Shown piece after piece: positions 1-7,467 of a stretch of 64,000 nucleotides of DNA (within the stretch, counting starts at the first letter, position 1; every line of letters starts with the position of its first letter). This DNA is from Marinomonas profundi (GTDB lineage: Bacteria > Pseudomonadota > Gammaproteobacteria > Pseudomonadales > Marinomonadaceae): the NCBI RefSeq assembly GCF_020694005.1, contig NZ_CP073013.1, forward strand, positions 992,001-1,056,000, in the 5' to 3' direction. A program made the translations under genes and the position numbers. The notes under the pieces were generated by a model. That model searched no databases and was not told where the DNA came from. It worked only from the letters and a program-made list of their open reading frames with translations.

Positions 1-407
1 AACGGGTTAAAATTCATGTTCAATAAATTATCCGCTACAGCATCACTGTCTTTGCGCTTTGTGGTGACTTTGTAAGCGATACGCTGCTTAACGACTAACC
101 CCAATCGTTTCATCAAGCCAATGACACGATGCCGGCTAACATCAAAGTCTTCTTTGCGAAGCTTTTTCGCAAGCTCTCGGCTACCCAGACTGCCTCGACT
201 ATCTTCAAAAAGCGCCTTCGCCCTACGATGTAAATTCAGTGTTTGTGCACTGATAATTATCGCGGGACGTTTTCGCCAAGCATAGTATGCAGATTTGCTA
301 ACGCGCATCACTTTACACGATATGGCAACTGGGTACTGCTTACCTAAACTTTTGAGAAATGAATATTTTATTTCATTTCTTTTGCGAAAAACGCTGAAGC
401 CTTTTTT
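1..407 (-). CDS. IS3-family transposase OrfB (partial, made by -1 frameshift)
   Basis: This is the catalytic part of the IS3-type transposase, truncated by the window edge. The frame is open from the orfA overlap to base 3 and reads KYSFLKSLGKQYPVAISC early on, then SKSAYYAWRKRP, typical of the HTH_21 region that precedes the DDE integrase core. The visible part ends before the catalytic acidic residues. The frame is -1 relative to orfA, as expected if ribosomes slip at the A6G motif at 401-407 to give an OrfAB fusion. No independent start is needed. Confidence 0.8.
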
Positions 408-655
408 AATATTTCGCGCTCCATCAGCAAGCGCTTATTGTCTTTTCTGAGCTGAACGAGTTCAGCCCGCTCATCCTTCGACAACTCTGAATCTTCATCT
501 TGTTGTTTAAACTTCGCTACCCAGTTATAAAGTAGCTTGTCAGTGATATTCAGTGAAGCGGCAGCCTCAACAACGGAGTAACCTTGCTCAATCACCAGCG
601 CCACCGCTTCTTGCTTAAAATCGTTTGGATATTGTTTGTTAGTACGTTTAGTCAT
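368..655 (-). CDS. IS3-family transposase OrfA
   Basis: This 95-residue DNA-binding protein is the first frame of an IS3-family element. It has an HTH_Tnp_1 helix-turn-helix around residues 8-45 (YPNDFKQEAVALV, then SVVEAAASLNI) and a leucine-zipper-like helix near the C-terminus (LRKDNKRLLMEREILKK). The ATG at 655 is preferred over the TTG at 667 because a GAGG motif lies just upstream of it. It overlaps orfB, and the family makes OrfAB by -1 frameshifting. OrfA binds the IS ends and modulates transposition. It lies inside tnsB and is not part of the Tn7-like machinery. Confidence 0.88.
   Translation of the reverse strand: MTKRTNKQYPNDFKQEAVALVIEQGYSVVEAAASLNITDKLLYNWVAKFKQQDEDSELSKDERAELVQLRKDNKRLLMEREILKKASAFFAKEMK
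401..407 (-). other. Programmed -1 frameshift slippery site (A6G)
   Basis: On the minus strand the sequence AAAAAAG lies within the orfA codons for the LKK of EILKKASAFF. Shifting one base back here moves the ribosome into the open orfB frame. A6G is a classical IS3-family slippery heptamer. The frame arithmetic agrees, but shifting itself is not demonstrated. Confidence 0.65.
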
Positions 656-705
656 TTTACACCTCAATAATTGGATATTATCCTTTATTGAAGTGTCCGG
701 CTAAT

Positions 706-1674
706 TCAACCACAACAGATCGATGCGGTTGCCCAAGAAGGATTTTCTAACCCAACATACAAGCCAACAGTCATACGACTAAACACATCTTTGACTTTAT
801 ATACGATTGGGCGGCCTACGATTCGGTCTGGGTCATGGCCTGAAACAAGGTGCAAGTCAGCTATGGTCGCATCGATCTCATAACGAGCCCCTGGTCCAAA
901 GTTATTTGTGGTGGAAGTGCTGTGGCTAGGTGTAACATCTTTTGCATATTCAATAGATGGTGTACGAGCTTGAACAACAAGAGGCTTTGCATAGTGTTTG
1001 TTGTAGTAGTATCGGAACTGCCTATAAGTGGGTAAATCTTCTTTTTTTATTTTAGGGTACTTTGACCTAATAAAGCCATTCGCCTTTGTCCTAGCCCCTT
1101 TTAGGTCAACATCATTATTAACTAAATAGAAGCCTTCAATAGCCAACTTGAAAAGACTTGCTATCTCATCAGTAATAGCAAGTCCCTCTCCATGGGATAC
1201 TGTGCGTTTACTCCCTGTTTTTTGAATTGCTAGTCGGTTTTGTCCAGGAGCACCGCATTTTGTGTAGTCTGGAGCAAGGGCGTCAGGAGAAAGCCCTCTC
1301 TGCCAATATCGACGCAATTGTCGAGTCACATACAGCCTAGACTCATCCGTTGCTTCTAAAACTGACTTAATCTTCTGATTCCTCAGCTTTTTATCAAATA
1401 AGGCAAAATAGTCCGTTAACAATAAAGCTACGGATCGATAAGCCCGATCTCTTATCTCTTCAGCTTTAGAGCCTGCTTCGGGGGTGGCCAACAAAATTGG
1501 ATCTGGCACGGCTTCAAGTGACAAACTTTCGAACTCATCTAGATTTACGCGATATGGCCACGCTTTTTCATCGTGTATATCGATAAGCATTAAGAAATCG
1601 ACATGTTCATAAACAATTCGGACATGGGTTGGATGGTCCAAGTGAGGGTCAAGAAATACTTTATTAAGATACAT
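706..1674 (-). pseudogene. tnsB: tnsB, Tn7-like transposase, truncated by IS insertion
   Basis: This is the DDE transposase subunit that joins Tn7-like ends to the target. Only about the first 320 residues remain. The N-terminal DNA-binding region is present, and the RNase H-fold core begins with RYEIDATIADLHLVS, whose EIDATIAD segment carries the first catalytic Asp. The frame reaches NPSWATASI and then enters IS sequence, ending at a TGA three residues on. The second Asp and the Glu of the DDE triad are missing. Its start codon overlaps the end of tnsA, so the two are translationally coupled. The displaced 3' part is probably on the far side of the IS, to the left of the window. The remaining polypeptide should be catalytically dead. 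Confidence 0.88.
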
Positions 1675-2482
1675 CAGACAATCCAGCTTTAAATGAATCT
1701 AGGTCTAGAACGATAGACACGTCCGTTGCACGCCAATTCCTAAATACAATATCTAAAGGAACATCAATCAAATTTGCAGCAGCAGCATTACGAATCACAC
1801 CAATATGAAAGCCGGCACTGCATTCGTATAGGTCATCCATAGCAGCACAAACTGTAGCAAGCTTCTTCTCTGAGCCTGATAACCGGTTAATGACTGTCGA
1901 AATATCTTCTAAAGACAACTCACCGTATAGGTCATGTGAATTCTGGCTGGCTGCATGAAGCCATTCAAGATTCTCTTTTACGATCGCTGGAATCTCTTGA
2001 TCGGTGAAAAGTTTCCATTCATAACCAAGTTCTTCCCAATACAGCTTTTCGATTTGAAGTTTGTCTACCGTACGCGCATTGTCTAAATCGCTGGCGTATT
2101 TAACGGCAATAGCAATAGATGGTTTGCCTTTCAGCTCCACAACTAAGTCTGTGGTAACGACTTTTAATTTGTTGCGCATTTGGGGGTGCTTAATTCCCAA
2201 ACGAGAACAAATACTCAAGGTATCAGCTACAGGTAGAGGAAATTGCTCTTTGATGTCATAGGTAAGATGGAAGCGATCAAAGACAAGGAAAGCAGAAAAT
2301 TCAAGACGAGATAAAAGATGATGAGCCCTAGATGTGTTTCGACCTCGGATGCGATAGCTCTCACCAGTACTACTTATTTCGTGAACTTTTATAAAGGGTT
2401 CATAGCTTTCACCTGAGCCAACACCTCTGGTTTTTAATTTCTTTTCATCTTTAGGATCAAGCGGTTTATCTGCATCCAACAT
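1664..2482 (-). CDS. tnsA: TnsA, Tn7-like transposon endonuclease subunit
   Basis: TnsA cleaves the 5' ends of Tn7-type transposons while TnsB cuts the 3' ends, giving cut-and-paste movement. The 272-residue length matches E. coli TnsA. A restriction-endonuclease-like triad is visible: Glu in RLEFSAF (about residue 61), Asp in TTDLVVEL (about 112) and Lys in AVKYA (about 128), close to E63/D114/K132 of Tn7. The C-terminal part is the winged-helix region that contacts TnsC. I chose ATG 2482 over ATG 2512 because an AGGAGG sits 6 bases before it and nothing sits before the other. The gene is co-directional with glmS and lies 138 bp after its stop. The SD is inside a perfect hairpin (2484-2526). 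The protein looks intact, but its partner TnsB is broken. Confidence 0.9.
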   Translation of the reverse strand: MLDADKPLDPKDEKKLKTRGVGSGESYEPFIKVHEISSTGESYRIRGRNTSRAHHLLSRLEFSAFLVFDRFHLTYDIKEQFPLPVADTLSICSRLGIKHPQMRNKLKVVTTDLVVELKGKPSIAIAVKYASDLDNARTVDKLQIEKLYWEELGYEWKLFTDQEIPAIVKENLEWLHAASQNSHDLYGELSLEDISTVINRLSGSEKKLATVCAAMDDLYECSAGFHIGVIRNAAAANLIDVPLDIVFRNWRATDVSIVLDLDSFKAGLSDVS

Positions 2483-2483
2483 A

Positions 2484-2526
2484 TTTAGCCTCCTGCTTAC
2501 TTTTTGCAGCATAGCAGGAGGCTAAA
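2484..2526 (-). promoter_or_regulatory. Hairpin masking the tnsA ribosome binding site
   Basis: A perfect 14-bp inverted repeat (arms 2484-2497 and 2513-2526, 15-base loop) lies directly before the tnsA start. The arm next to tnsA contains the AGGAGG Shine-Dalgarno sequence, so in RNA made from upstream the site would be base-paired. The upstream ATG at 2512 falls in the loop. That this lowers TnsA translation from read-through glmS transcripts is an inference, by analogy with IS10/IS50 protection from outside transcription. Confidence 0.7.
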
Positions 2527-2594
2527 AAATATCAAACATTATTGTAAAATATCAAACTATAATGTCTTTTATCAAACTATAATGTCGCCGTACA
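2527..2594 (-). repeat. Tn7-like right end with three TnsB-type binding repeats
   Basis: On the plus strand the motif ATCAAACATTATTGT (2531) and two copies of ATCAAACTATAATGTC (2551 and 2571) are spaced exactly 20 bp apart and run up to the terminus at 2594. Tn7 right ends carry an array of closely spaced TnsB sites, and the terminal TGT...ACA agrees. The element end is defined by this terminus and its distance from glmS. Confidence 0.85.
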
Positions 2595-2619
2595 AGAAAT
2601 CTGACCTTTTTACGCTTAC
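2595..2619. other. attTn7 insertion point downstream of glmS
   Basis: Exactly 25 bp separate the glmS stop codon from the transposon terminus. The first five bases after the terminus (AGAAA at 2595-2599) should be one copy of the 5-bp target duplication. The other copy would be beyond the left end, outside the window. The glmS 3' end that TnsD reads is intact. Confidence 0.8.
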
Positions 2620-4446
2620 TTATTCCACCGTGACGGATTTTGCTAGGTTACGCGGTTGGTCTACATCTGTGCCTTTGACGACGGCAACATGGTAGGACAA
2701 TAACTGTAGCGGAATGGTATGAACGATAGGTTCAAGAATGCTGTCGACCTTTGGCACTTCGGTGAAGATGATGTTGTCTTCGTTGTGCAGGTCTGTGTCC
2801 TTGTCAGCAAAGACATACAATTCACCACCACGCGCAGCAACTTCTTGCAGGTTAGACTTAAGCTTGTCGAGCATATCGTTGTGAGGCACCAAGGCGATGA
2901 TCGGCATGTCTTCGTCAACCAGAGCCAATGGGCCGTGTTTTAGCTCTCCGGCTGGGTAGGCTTCCGCATGAATATAGGAGATTTCTTTCAGTTTCAATGA
3001 GCCTTCTAGGGCGATGGGAAACATGGTGCCACGACCTAAAAACAAGGCATTGTGTTTATTAGCAAAGCGATCGGCGACTTCTTTAATATGAGCATCTTGT
3101 AAGAGCGCATCGTTCACGTGAGCCGGCAGTGAACGCAGCGCTTGAACCAGTGCTTTCTCTCTCTCGGCGGATAGACCATTTTCAACGGCGATGGCGACAC
3201 TGGTAATCAACAAGGCGGTCAACTGAGTGGTAAAAGCCTTGGTCGACGCCACGCCAATTTCTGGACCCGCATTGGTTAACAAAGTAAGCGCTGACTCACG
3301 TACCAGCGTACTGGATGGCACGTTACAGATGGCCAATGTGGTTAAATAGCCCAATTCTTTTGCCATGCGCAGCGCCGCCAACGTATCGGCCGTTTCGCCA
3401 GACTGTGACAAAGTCAAAAATAGCGTGTTCTTTGGTACCGCCACTTTGCGATAGCGATATTCACTGGCGACTTCGACACTGCAAGGCAAGCCTGCTAGGT
3501 CTTCGATCCAGTATTTTGCCACCATACCGGCGTGATAACTGGTGCCACAGGCGACAATGTGAACATTTTCAATTTCTTTTAAGAAAGCGGAATCCGCACC
3601 AAAACAGCTAGTCAGTACTTTGCTTTCACTGATACGACCTTCTAGACACGCTGCAATTACTTTCGGTTGTTCGTAAATTTCTTTCATCATGTAATGACGA
3701 AATTCACCTTTGTCGGTGGCGTCGATATTGTGGTTAAACACACTGATTGGGCGTTCTTGCAACTCACCTTTCGCATCGTAAATAGACACACTATCACGGC
3801 TGACGTCTACCACATCGCCTTCTTCTAGGAAGATAAATTGGTCAGTAACATGCAATAAAGCCAGCTGATCAGACGCAACAAAGTTTTCTTCAATGCCAAC
3901 GCCAACCACTAACGGGCTGCCTTTACGGGCGGCGATAAAACGTTCGTTGTCGTCTTTTTGCACCACACCAATGGCAAAGGCACCGTGTAATTTTGTCAGG
4001 CTGAGTTGTACCGCTTTGAGCAAATCTGGCTGTGTTTTTAGGGCATCATGAATCAGATGAACGATCACTTCGGTGTCGGTCTCGGATTTAAACTCATAGC
4101 CTTTGGCTTTCAACTCACGGCGTAATGGCTCGTGATTTTCAATGATGCCGTTATGAACCAACGCTAAGTCGTCACCGGAAAAATGCGGATGCGCATTGGC
4201 TTCGGTTGGTTTGCCATGAGTCGCCCAACGGGTATGAGCGATGCCCATCTTGCCATCAAGAGGCTGGTCTTCAAATTTGTCTTTTAGAGCTTGTACTTTG
4301 CCCACGGCACGGTGTGAATACACACCTTCTTCGTTGTTGATCGCCACACCGGATGAATCGTAACCACGGTATTCGAGACGGCTAAGCCCTTCGATCAGAA
4401 TTTTTGATACATTACGGCGCGCGATGGCACCCACTATTCCGCACAT
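2620..4446 (-). CDS. glmS: Glutamine-fructose-6-phosphate aminotransferase (isomerizing)
   Basis: GlmS makes glucosamine-6-phosphate from fructose-6-phosphate and glutamine, the first step to UDP-GlcNAc for peptidoglycan and LPS. The 608-residue length is normal. The N-terminus MCGIVGA gives the Ntn-hydrolase nucleophile Cys after Met removal. The glutaminase domain fills about residues 2-240, and two SIS isomerase domains follow (LSQSGETADTLAALR in the first). The C-terminus DQPRNLAKSVTVE is the conserved end that forms the Tn7 attachment site. An AAAGGA lies 7 bases before the ATG. It follows glmU by 77 bases and is probably co-transcribed. No glmS ribozyme is expected or seen. Confidence 0.98.
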   Translation of the reverse strand: MCGIVGAIARRNVSKILIEGLSRLEYRGYDSSGVAINNEEGVYSHRAVGKVQALKDKFEDQPLDGKMGIAHTRWATHGKPTEANAHPHFSGDDLALVHNGIIENHEPLRRELKAKGYEFKSETDTEVIVHLIHDALKTQPDLLKAVQLSLTKLHGAFAIGVVQKDDNERFIAARKGSPLVVGVGIEENFVASDQLALLHVTDQFIFLEEGDVVDVSRDSVSIYDAKGELQERPISVFNHNIDATDKGEFRHYMMKEIYEQPKVIAACLEGRISESKVLTSCFGADSAFLKEIENVHIVACGTSYHAGMVAKYWIEDLAGLPCSVEVASEYRYRKVAVPKNTLFLTLSQSGETADTLAALRMAKELGYLTTLAICNVPSSTLVRESALTLLTNAGPEIGVASTKAFTTQLTALLITSVAIAVENGLSAEREKALVQALRSLPAHVNDALLQDAHIKEVADRFANKHNALFLGRGTMFPIALEGSLKLKEISYIHAEAYPAGELKHGPLALVDEDMPIIALVPHNDMLDKLKSNLQEVAARGGELYVFADKDTDLHNEDNIIFTEVPKVDSILEPIVHTIPLQLLSYHVAVVKGTDVDQPRNLAKSVTVE

Positions 4447-4523
4447 GTAAGAGTCCTTTTTTGAGTCTGCTAAAAGGGTCAGATCCCTTAAAAATAAAGT
4501 TTTATGTCATTCGAAAAAAATCG

Positions 4524-5885
4524 TTACTTTTTAACGGGACGAGGCCAGTTGTCTTTGTTGGTTTGTCGTGCTCTGGCAAATGCCAATTGCTTCTCGCCCA
4601 CTTGTTTGGTAATGGTCGAGCCCGCCGCGATAGTCGCCCCTTCGGCAACTTGCACTGGCGCAACGAGCGAGGTGTTGGAACCGATAAATACGTTATCGGC
4701 GACTTGTGTTAGATGTTTATTTACACCGTCGTAGTTACAGGTAATAGTGCCCGCGCCTACGTTCACATTTGCGCCCATGTCGGTATCGCCAATGTAACTT
4801 AAATGGTTCACCTTACTGCCTTCGCCAATGCGAGCTTTTTTGGTTTCGACAAAATTGCCAATTTTGGCTTTGTTCGACAACTGCGTTCCTGGTCGCAAGC
4901 GCGCAAACGGCCCGATGTCGCAGCTCTCGCCCACTTGGCTATCATCAATCAATGTGTTGCTTTTTATGATGGTGTTATCACCAATATGGCAGTCTTTTAA
5001 GTAGCAATTAGGGCCAACTTCCACACCATTACCTAATACAACCTTACCTTCAAATATACAGTTCACATCAATAATAACGTCATGGCCTGTAATCAATTCA
5101 CCACGCACGTCAATGCGAGAGGGGTCTAATAAGGTCGCGCCGTTTTGCATCAACTGGATGGCTTGTTGATGTTGCAGTTCTCTTTCCAGCGCTGCCAATT
5201 GCACTCGGTCATTAACACCCGCCACTTCGGCTTCATTTTCTGGGTTCACAGTGACGATATCCACGCCATCATGAGCGGCCATGGCGATCACATCGGTCAG
5301 GTAATATTCGCCTTGAGCGTTGTTATTGGTTAACGCTGCGAGCCAAGTTTGTAGATGATTATTGGGAGCCAATAAAATGCCAGTGTTTACTTCTTTGATG
5401 GCCAGCTGACTGGATGAGGCGTCTTTTTGCTCGACAATGGCGGTCACTTTGCCCTGATCATCTCGCACAATGCGTCCGTAACCGGTTGGGTTATCAAGAG
5501 AAATAGTCAGCAAAACCAAGGTGTTTGGCGTAGACAGAGCCGTCATTTTTGACAAGGTGCTGGCACGAATTAAAGGCACATCACCGTATAAGGTTAATGT
5601 CGCGCCATCGGCTTGCAGAAAAGGCGCCACACGACGCAAGGCGTCGCCGGTACCTTGGGGGTCGTCTTGCCAAACAATATTGGCCGAAAAATCCTGACAA
5701 CTGGCTTCGACTTGCTCGCCTTGATGGCCCACCACAAGATGCAATTTGGATTCTGGAAGGGAACTGGCGGTGGTCAGTACTCGTCTCACCATGGCGGTGC
5801 CACCGACCTTATGCAATACCTTAGAAAAAGCGGATTTCATTCGGCTGCCCTTTCCGGCGGCCAGAATTACGATGTCCTGAGTCAT
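4524..5885 (-). CDS. glmU: Bifunctional UDP-GlcNAc pyrophosphorylase / GlcN-1-P acetyltransferase
   Basis: GlmU acetylates glucosamine-1-phosphate and then makes UDP-N-acetylglucosamine. The 453 residues match the family. The N-terminal nucleotidyltransferase carries LAAGKGSRMKSAFSKVLH and the metal-binding LYGDVPL. The C-terminal half is a left-handed beta-helix of hexapeptide repeats (VLGNGVEVGPNCYLKDCHIG region) with the acetyltransferase site near NFVETKKARIG. An AAGGA sits 6 bases before the ATG. It is the first gene of a glmU-glmS unit. The usual upstream atp operon is not present; a small lipoprotein gene and its terminator are there instead. Confidence 0.97.
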   Translation of the reverse strand: MTQDIVILAAGKGSRMKSAFSKVLHKVGGTAMVRRVLTTASSLPESKLHLVVGHQGEQVEASCQDFSANIVWQDDPQGTGDALRRVAPFLQADGATLTLYGDVPLIRASTLSKMTALSTPNTLVLLTISLDNPTGYGRIVRDDQGKVTAIVEQKDASSSQLAIKEVNTGILLAPNNHLQTWLAALTNNNAQGEYYLTDVIAMAAHDGVDIVTVNPENEAEVAGVNDRVQLAALERELQHQQAIQLMQNGATLLDPSRIDVRGELITGHDVIIDVNCIFEGKVVLGNGVEVGPNCYLKDCHIGDNTIIKSNTLIDDSQVGESCDIGPFARLRPGTQLSNKAKIGNFVETKKARIGEGSKVNHLSYIGDTDMGANVNVGAGTITCNYDGVNKHLTQVADNVFIGSNTSLVAPVQVAEGATIAAGSTITKQVGEKQLAFARARQTNKDNWPRPVKK

Positions 5886-5939
5886 GAAGCGTCCTTGTGT
5901 TGGCGTCTTGAAATAATGAATGAATTAAGGATGGCGCCT

Positions 5940-5968
5940 ATTAGACCCTGTTGCCAAAAACGCCACAA
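5940..5968 (-). promoter_or_regulatory. Candidate sigma70 promoter for glmU-glmS
   Basis: On the minus strand TTGTGG (5963-5968) and TCTAAT (5940-5945) are separated by 17 bp and followed by a GC-rich stretch. The match is moderate. It lies about 55 bp upstream of the glmU start. Confidence 0.4.
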
Positions 5969-5971
5969 CCC

Positions 5972-6003
5972 AAATTGTCACAAAAAAAATGACAATTTTT
6001 TAT
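5972..6003. terminator. Hairpin with T-tract upstream of glmU
   Basis: AAATTGTCA (5972-5980) pairs with TGACAATTT (5990-5998), followed by a T-run on the plus strand and an A/T-rich flank on the other side. It could be a weak bidirectional terminator or an operator just above the glmU promoter. Nothing is transcribed toward it from the left, so its role is uncertain. Confidence 0.35.
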
Positions 6004-6268
6004 AAAACCCTATAAGTGGATGATTTCGCGGCTTTTCAAATGGATAAAAAGCAAAGATTGTCAGGAAGAAATCAGCCAAAAAACAAATAAAAACCCAATC
6101 ATCAAGGTCGGCCTTTAGCCATCAAAAGCCCGATAACACCAAACCAAAAACCTTGACGCGCTAAAGCACGACAAGATCGACGACGACCTCCTTCGCGGGA
6201 ATGACAACGCTGGATTTTCGTTATTTACGCAGCAAGCTGCGGGGAATTTACCCTAAGAGAGGTTACAC
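6004..6268. other. Gene-free interval with repeat-like sequence
   Basis: No credible reading frame is present. The stretch near 6175-6235 (GACGACCTCCTTCGCGGGAA, then GCAGCAAGCTGC) resembles palindromic intergenic repeats and recalls the inverted-repeat cluster at 12705-12985. No promoter or RNA gene could be supported. Confidence 0.4.
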
Positions 6269-6313
6269 AAAAAGGCCCCTACAAAACTATCCGGTTCTGT
6301 TGGGGCCTTTTTT
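6269..6313. terminator. Bidirectional rho-independent terminator
   Basis: AAAAAGGCCCC (6269-6279) pairs with GGGGCCTTTTTT (6302-6313) around a 22-base loop. It follows the lipoprotein gene and carries T-runs on both strands. Confidence 0.85.
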
Positions 6314-6362
6314 ATTGTCTGTATGCTAAGCAGCCATCCCGAAAGAATGGCGCTGCTTACGC

Positions 6363-6869
6363 TTACTTTTTATAAGTGGATAGATATTTTTCCAAGGCGG
6401 TCTGGCTAGCGGCTTTCACTGTCATGCCGTTTGGGCCCGTGCCAATGCTGGTGAACTGTTTGGCTGGCTCTCCGTGTTTTTCGAAGAAAGCTAAGTCTTC
6501 AGAGCCCTCTTCAAATACCCAAAGACGACCGTCTTCTACTTTGGTTTTAAAGCCTTTGATGTCAAATTCTGAACCACCAGAGATGGCCGCTAGGTATTTG
6601 TCTAAAGACTCTTGGCTGGCGGCTTTCACTGTCATGCCTTCTGGACCCGCGCCAATGTTGGTAAATTGTTTGGCTGGCTCACCGTGCTCTTTAAAGAAAG
6701 CCAATTCTTTAGAGCCTTCTTCAAATACCCAAAGACGCCCATCTTCAATTTCTGTTTTAAAACCGTCAATATCGTATTGAGAGGCCATTGATGTTTCAGA
6801 AGAAATAGACGCACAAGCGCTCAAAGAAGCGCTCAACAACATGGCTACAACAAGTTTGCTTTTGTTCAT
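6363..6869 (-). CDS. Small lipoprotein with two tandem ~65-residue repeats
   Basis: I do not recognise a named family. The start is ATG 6869, giving MNKSKLVVAMLLSASLSAC with a lipobox L-S-A-C (Cys19); Ala at +2 suggests outer-membrane sorting. A GAGGG precedes it. An in-frame ATG 78 bases upstream has no such context. The mature protein is two near-identical modules: F/YDIxGFKTxxEDGRLWVFEEG, then EHGEPAKQFT, then GMTVKAASQ. The second is a clear internal duplication of the first. Each ends with KYL and an aromatic-rich or basic tail. It is probably a periplasm-facing lipoprotein of unknown role. It is transcribed alone and ends at the terminator at 6269-6313. Confidence 0.8.
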   Translation of the reverse strand: MNKSKLVVAMLLSASLSACASISSETSMASQYDIDGFKTEIEDGRLWVFEEGSKELAFFKEHGEPAKQFTNIGAGPEGMTVKAASQESLDKYLAAISGGSEFDIKGFKTKVEDGRLWVFEEGSEDLAFFEKHGEPAKQFTSIGTGPNGMTVKAASQTALEKYLSTYKK

Positions 6870-6959
6870 AATAGTACCCTCACGAGATGGATTGAAATGG
6901 AATAAACCCATCATGGAAGATTTATATTGCAAAAAGATGACAGGCATTACTTATCTTAT

Positions 6960-7030
6960 CTTTTTTTTCATATATATTATTTTTCATATATTAAATTTTC
7001 CATATGTATTAACATTTCCATCATAACAAG
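6960..7030 (+). promoter_or_regulatory. ars promoter region with four CATAT-type repeats
   Basis: Very AT-rich DNA before arsR carries TTTTCATAT-like motifs starting near 6969, 6985, 7001 and 7019, spaced 16-18 bp apart. An ArsR-type repressor would be expected to bind an AT-rich operator in this interval. The individual promoter elements are not clear. Confidence 0.4.
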
Positions 7031-7081
7031 GTCTCAGACACGCCAACGACAAGAGACCCTTACTATTATTAGGAGCCTTTT

Positions 7082-7429
7082 TTGAATCCGATACAGTTTT
7101 ACAAATGCCTAGCTGACGAAACACGTCTGCGTTGCATGTTACTCATCCATTTAGAGCAAGAGTTGTGTGTCTGTGAGCTGATGCAAGCACTGGATGAAAG
7201 CCAACCTAAAGTTTCCCGCCATCTGGCTCAGCTGCGCAATTGCGGTTTACTGACCGATCGCCGCCAAGGTCAATGGGTGTTTTACAGTATCAACAAGACA
7301 CTGCCGGAGTGGGCGCTGGCAGTATTGTCAGAAACCGCCACGCAGAATGTGGATTTCCTTGCGATTAACCAGCAACAACTGCAACAGATGGGCGATAGAC
7401 CAGACCGATCCGTCGCTTGCTGCGCCTAA
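7082..7429 (+). CDS. arsR: ArsR-family arsenite-responsive repressor
   Basis: This 115-residue winged-helix repressor releases DNA when it binds As(III). The metal site ELCVCEL (Cys29, Cys31) lies at the start of the recognition helix region, as in the classical plasmid-type ArsR. QPKVSRHLAQLRNCGLL is the DNA-reading helix, and VFYSIN is the wing. The protein ends in an extra CCA. The start is TTG at 7082, with AGGAG about 7 bases upstream. It heads a co-directional operon with acr3, GAPDH, arsJ and ynfA and probably represses it. Confidence 0.93.
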   Translation: MNPIQFYKCLADETRLRCMLLIHLEQELCVCELMQALDESQPKVSRHLAQLRNCGLLTDRRQGQWVFYSINKTLPEWALAVLSETATQNVDFLAINQQQLQQMGDRPDRSVACCA

Positions 7430-7467
7430 CATTGCACACAAAACCAAAAAGATAAGGAGTTTAAAAA

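Larger units (their letters stand above)
1..712 (-). mobile_element. IS3-family insertion sequence (partial), inserted in tnsB
   Basis: Two overlapping minus-strand reading frames form an IS3-type orfA/orfB pair. The end of the element is placed near base 712, where tnsB homology stops and a terminal sequence beginning TGGTTGAATTAGCC starts on the minus strand. The other end and the rest of orfB lie beyond the left edge, so the target duplication cannot be read. The exact boundary is uncertain by a few bases. Confidence 0.8.
1..2594 (-). mobile_element. Right end of a Tn7-like transposon
   Basis: The segment carries tnsA and the start of tnsB, read inward from a terminus beginning TGTACGGCGACA on the minus strand. 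That terminus (base 2594) lies 25 bp past the glmS stop codon, the distance known for Tn7 insertion at attTn7. Three 20-bp-spaced copies of an ATCAAAC-containing motif sit just inside it, as expected for TnsB binding sites. In Tn7 the order tnsA-tnsB reads inward from the right end, and that is what is seen here. The rest of tnsB, any tnsC/D/E, the cargo and the left end lie outside the window. tnsB is interrupted by an IS3-family element, so this copy is unlikely to move on its own. Confidence 0.9.

Noticed and set aside
2620-2943. Open frames antisense or out of frame to glmS, and similar shadows over glmU, alaS, mutS and the adhesin
   Set aside because: They overlap long, well-conserved genes and show no independent start signals or family motifs.
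2595-4446. glmS broken by the transposon
   Set aside because: The glmS frame and its conserved C-terminus are intact. The insertion is 25 bp outside the gene.
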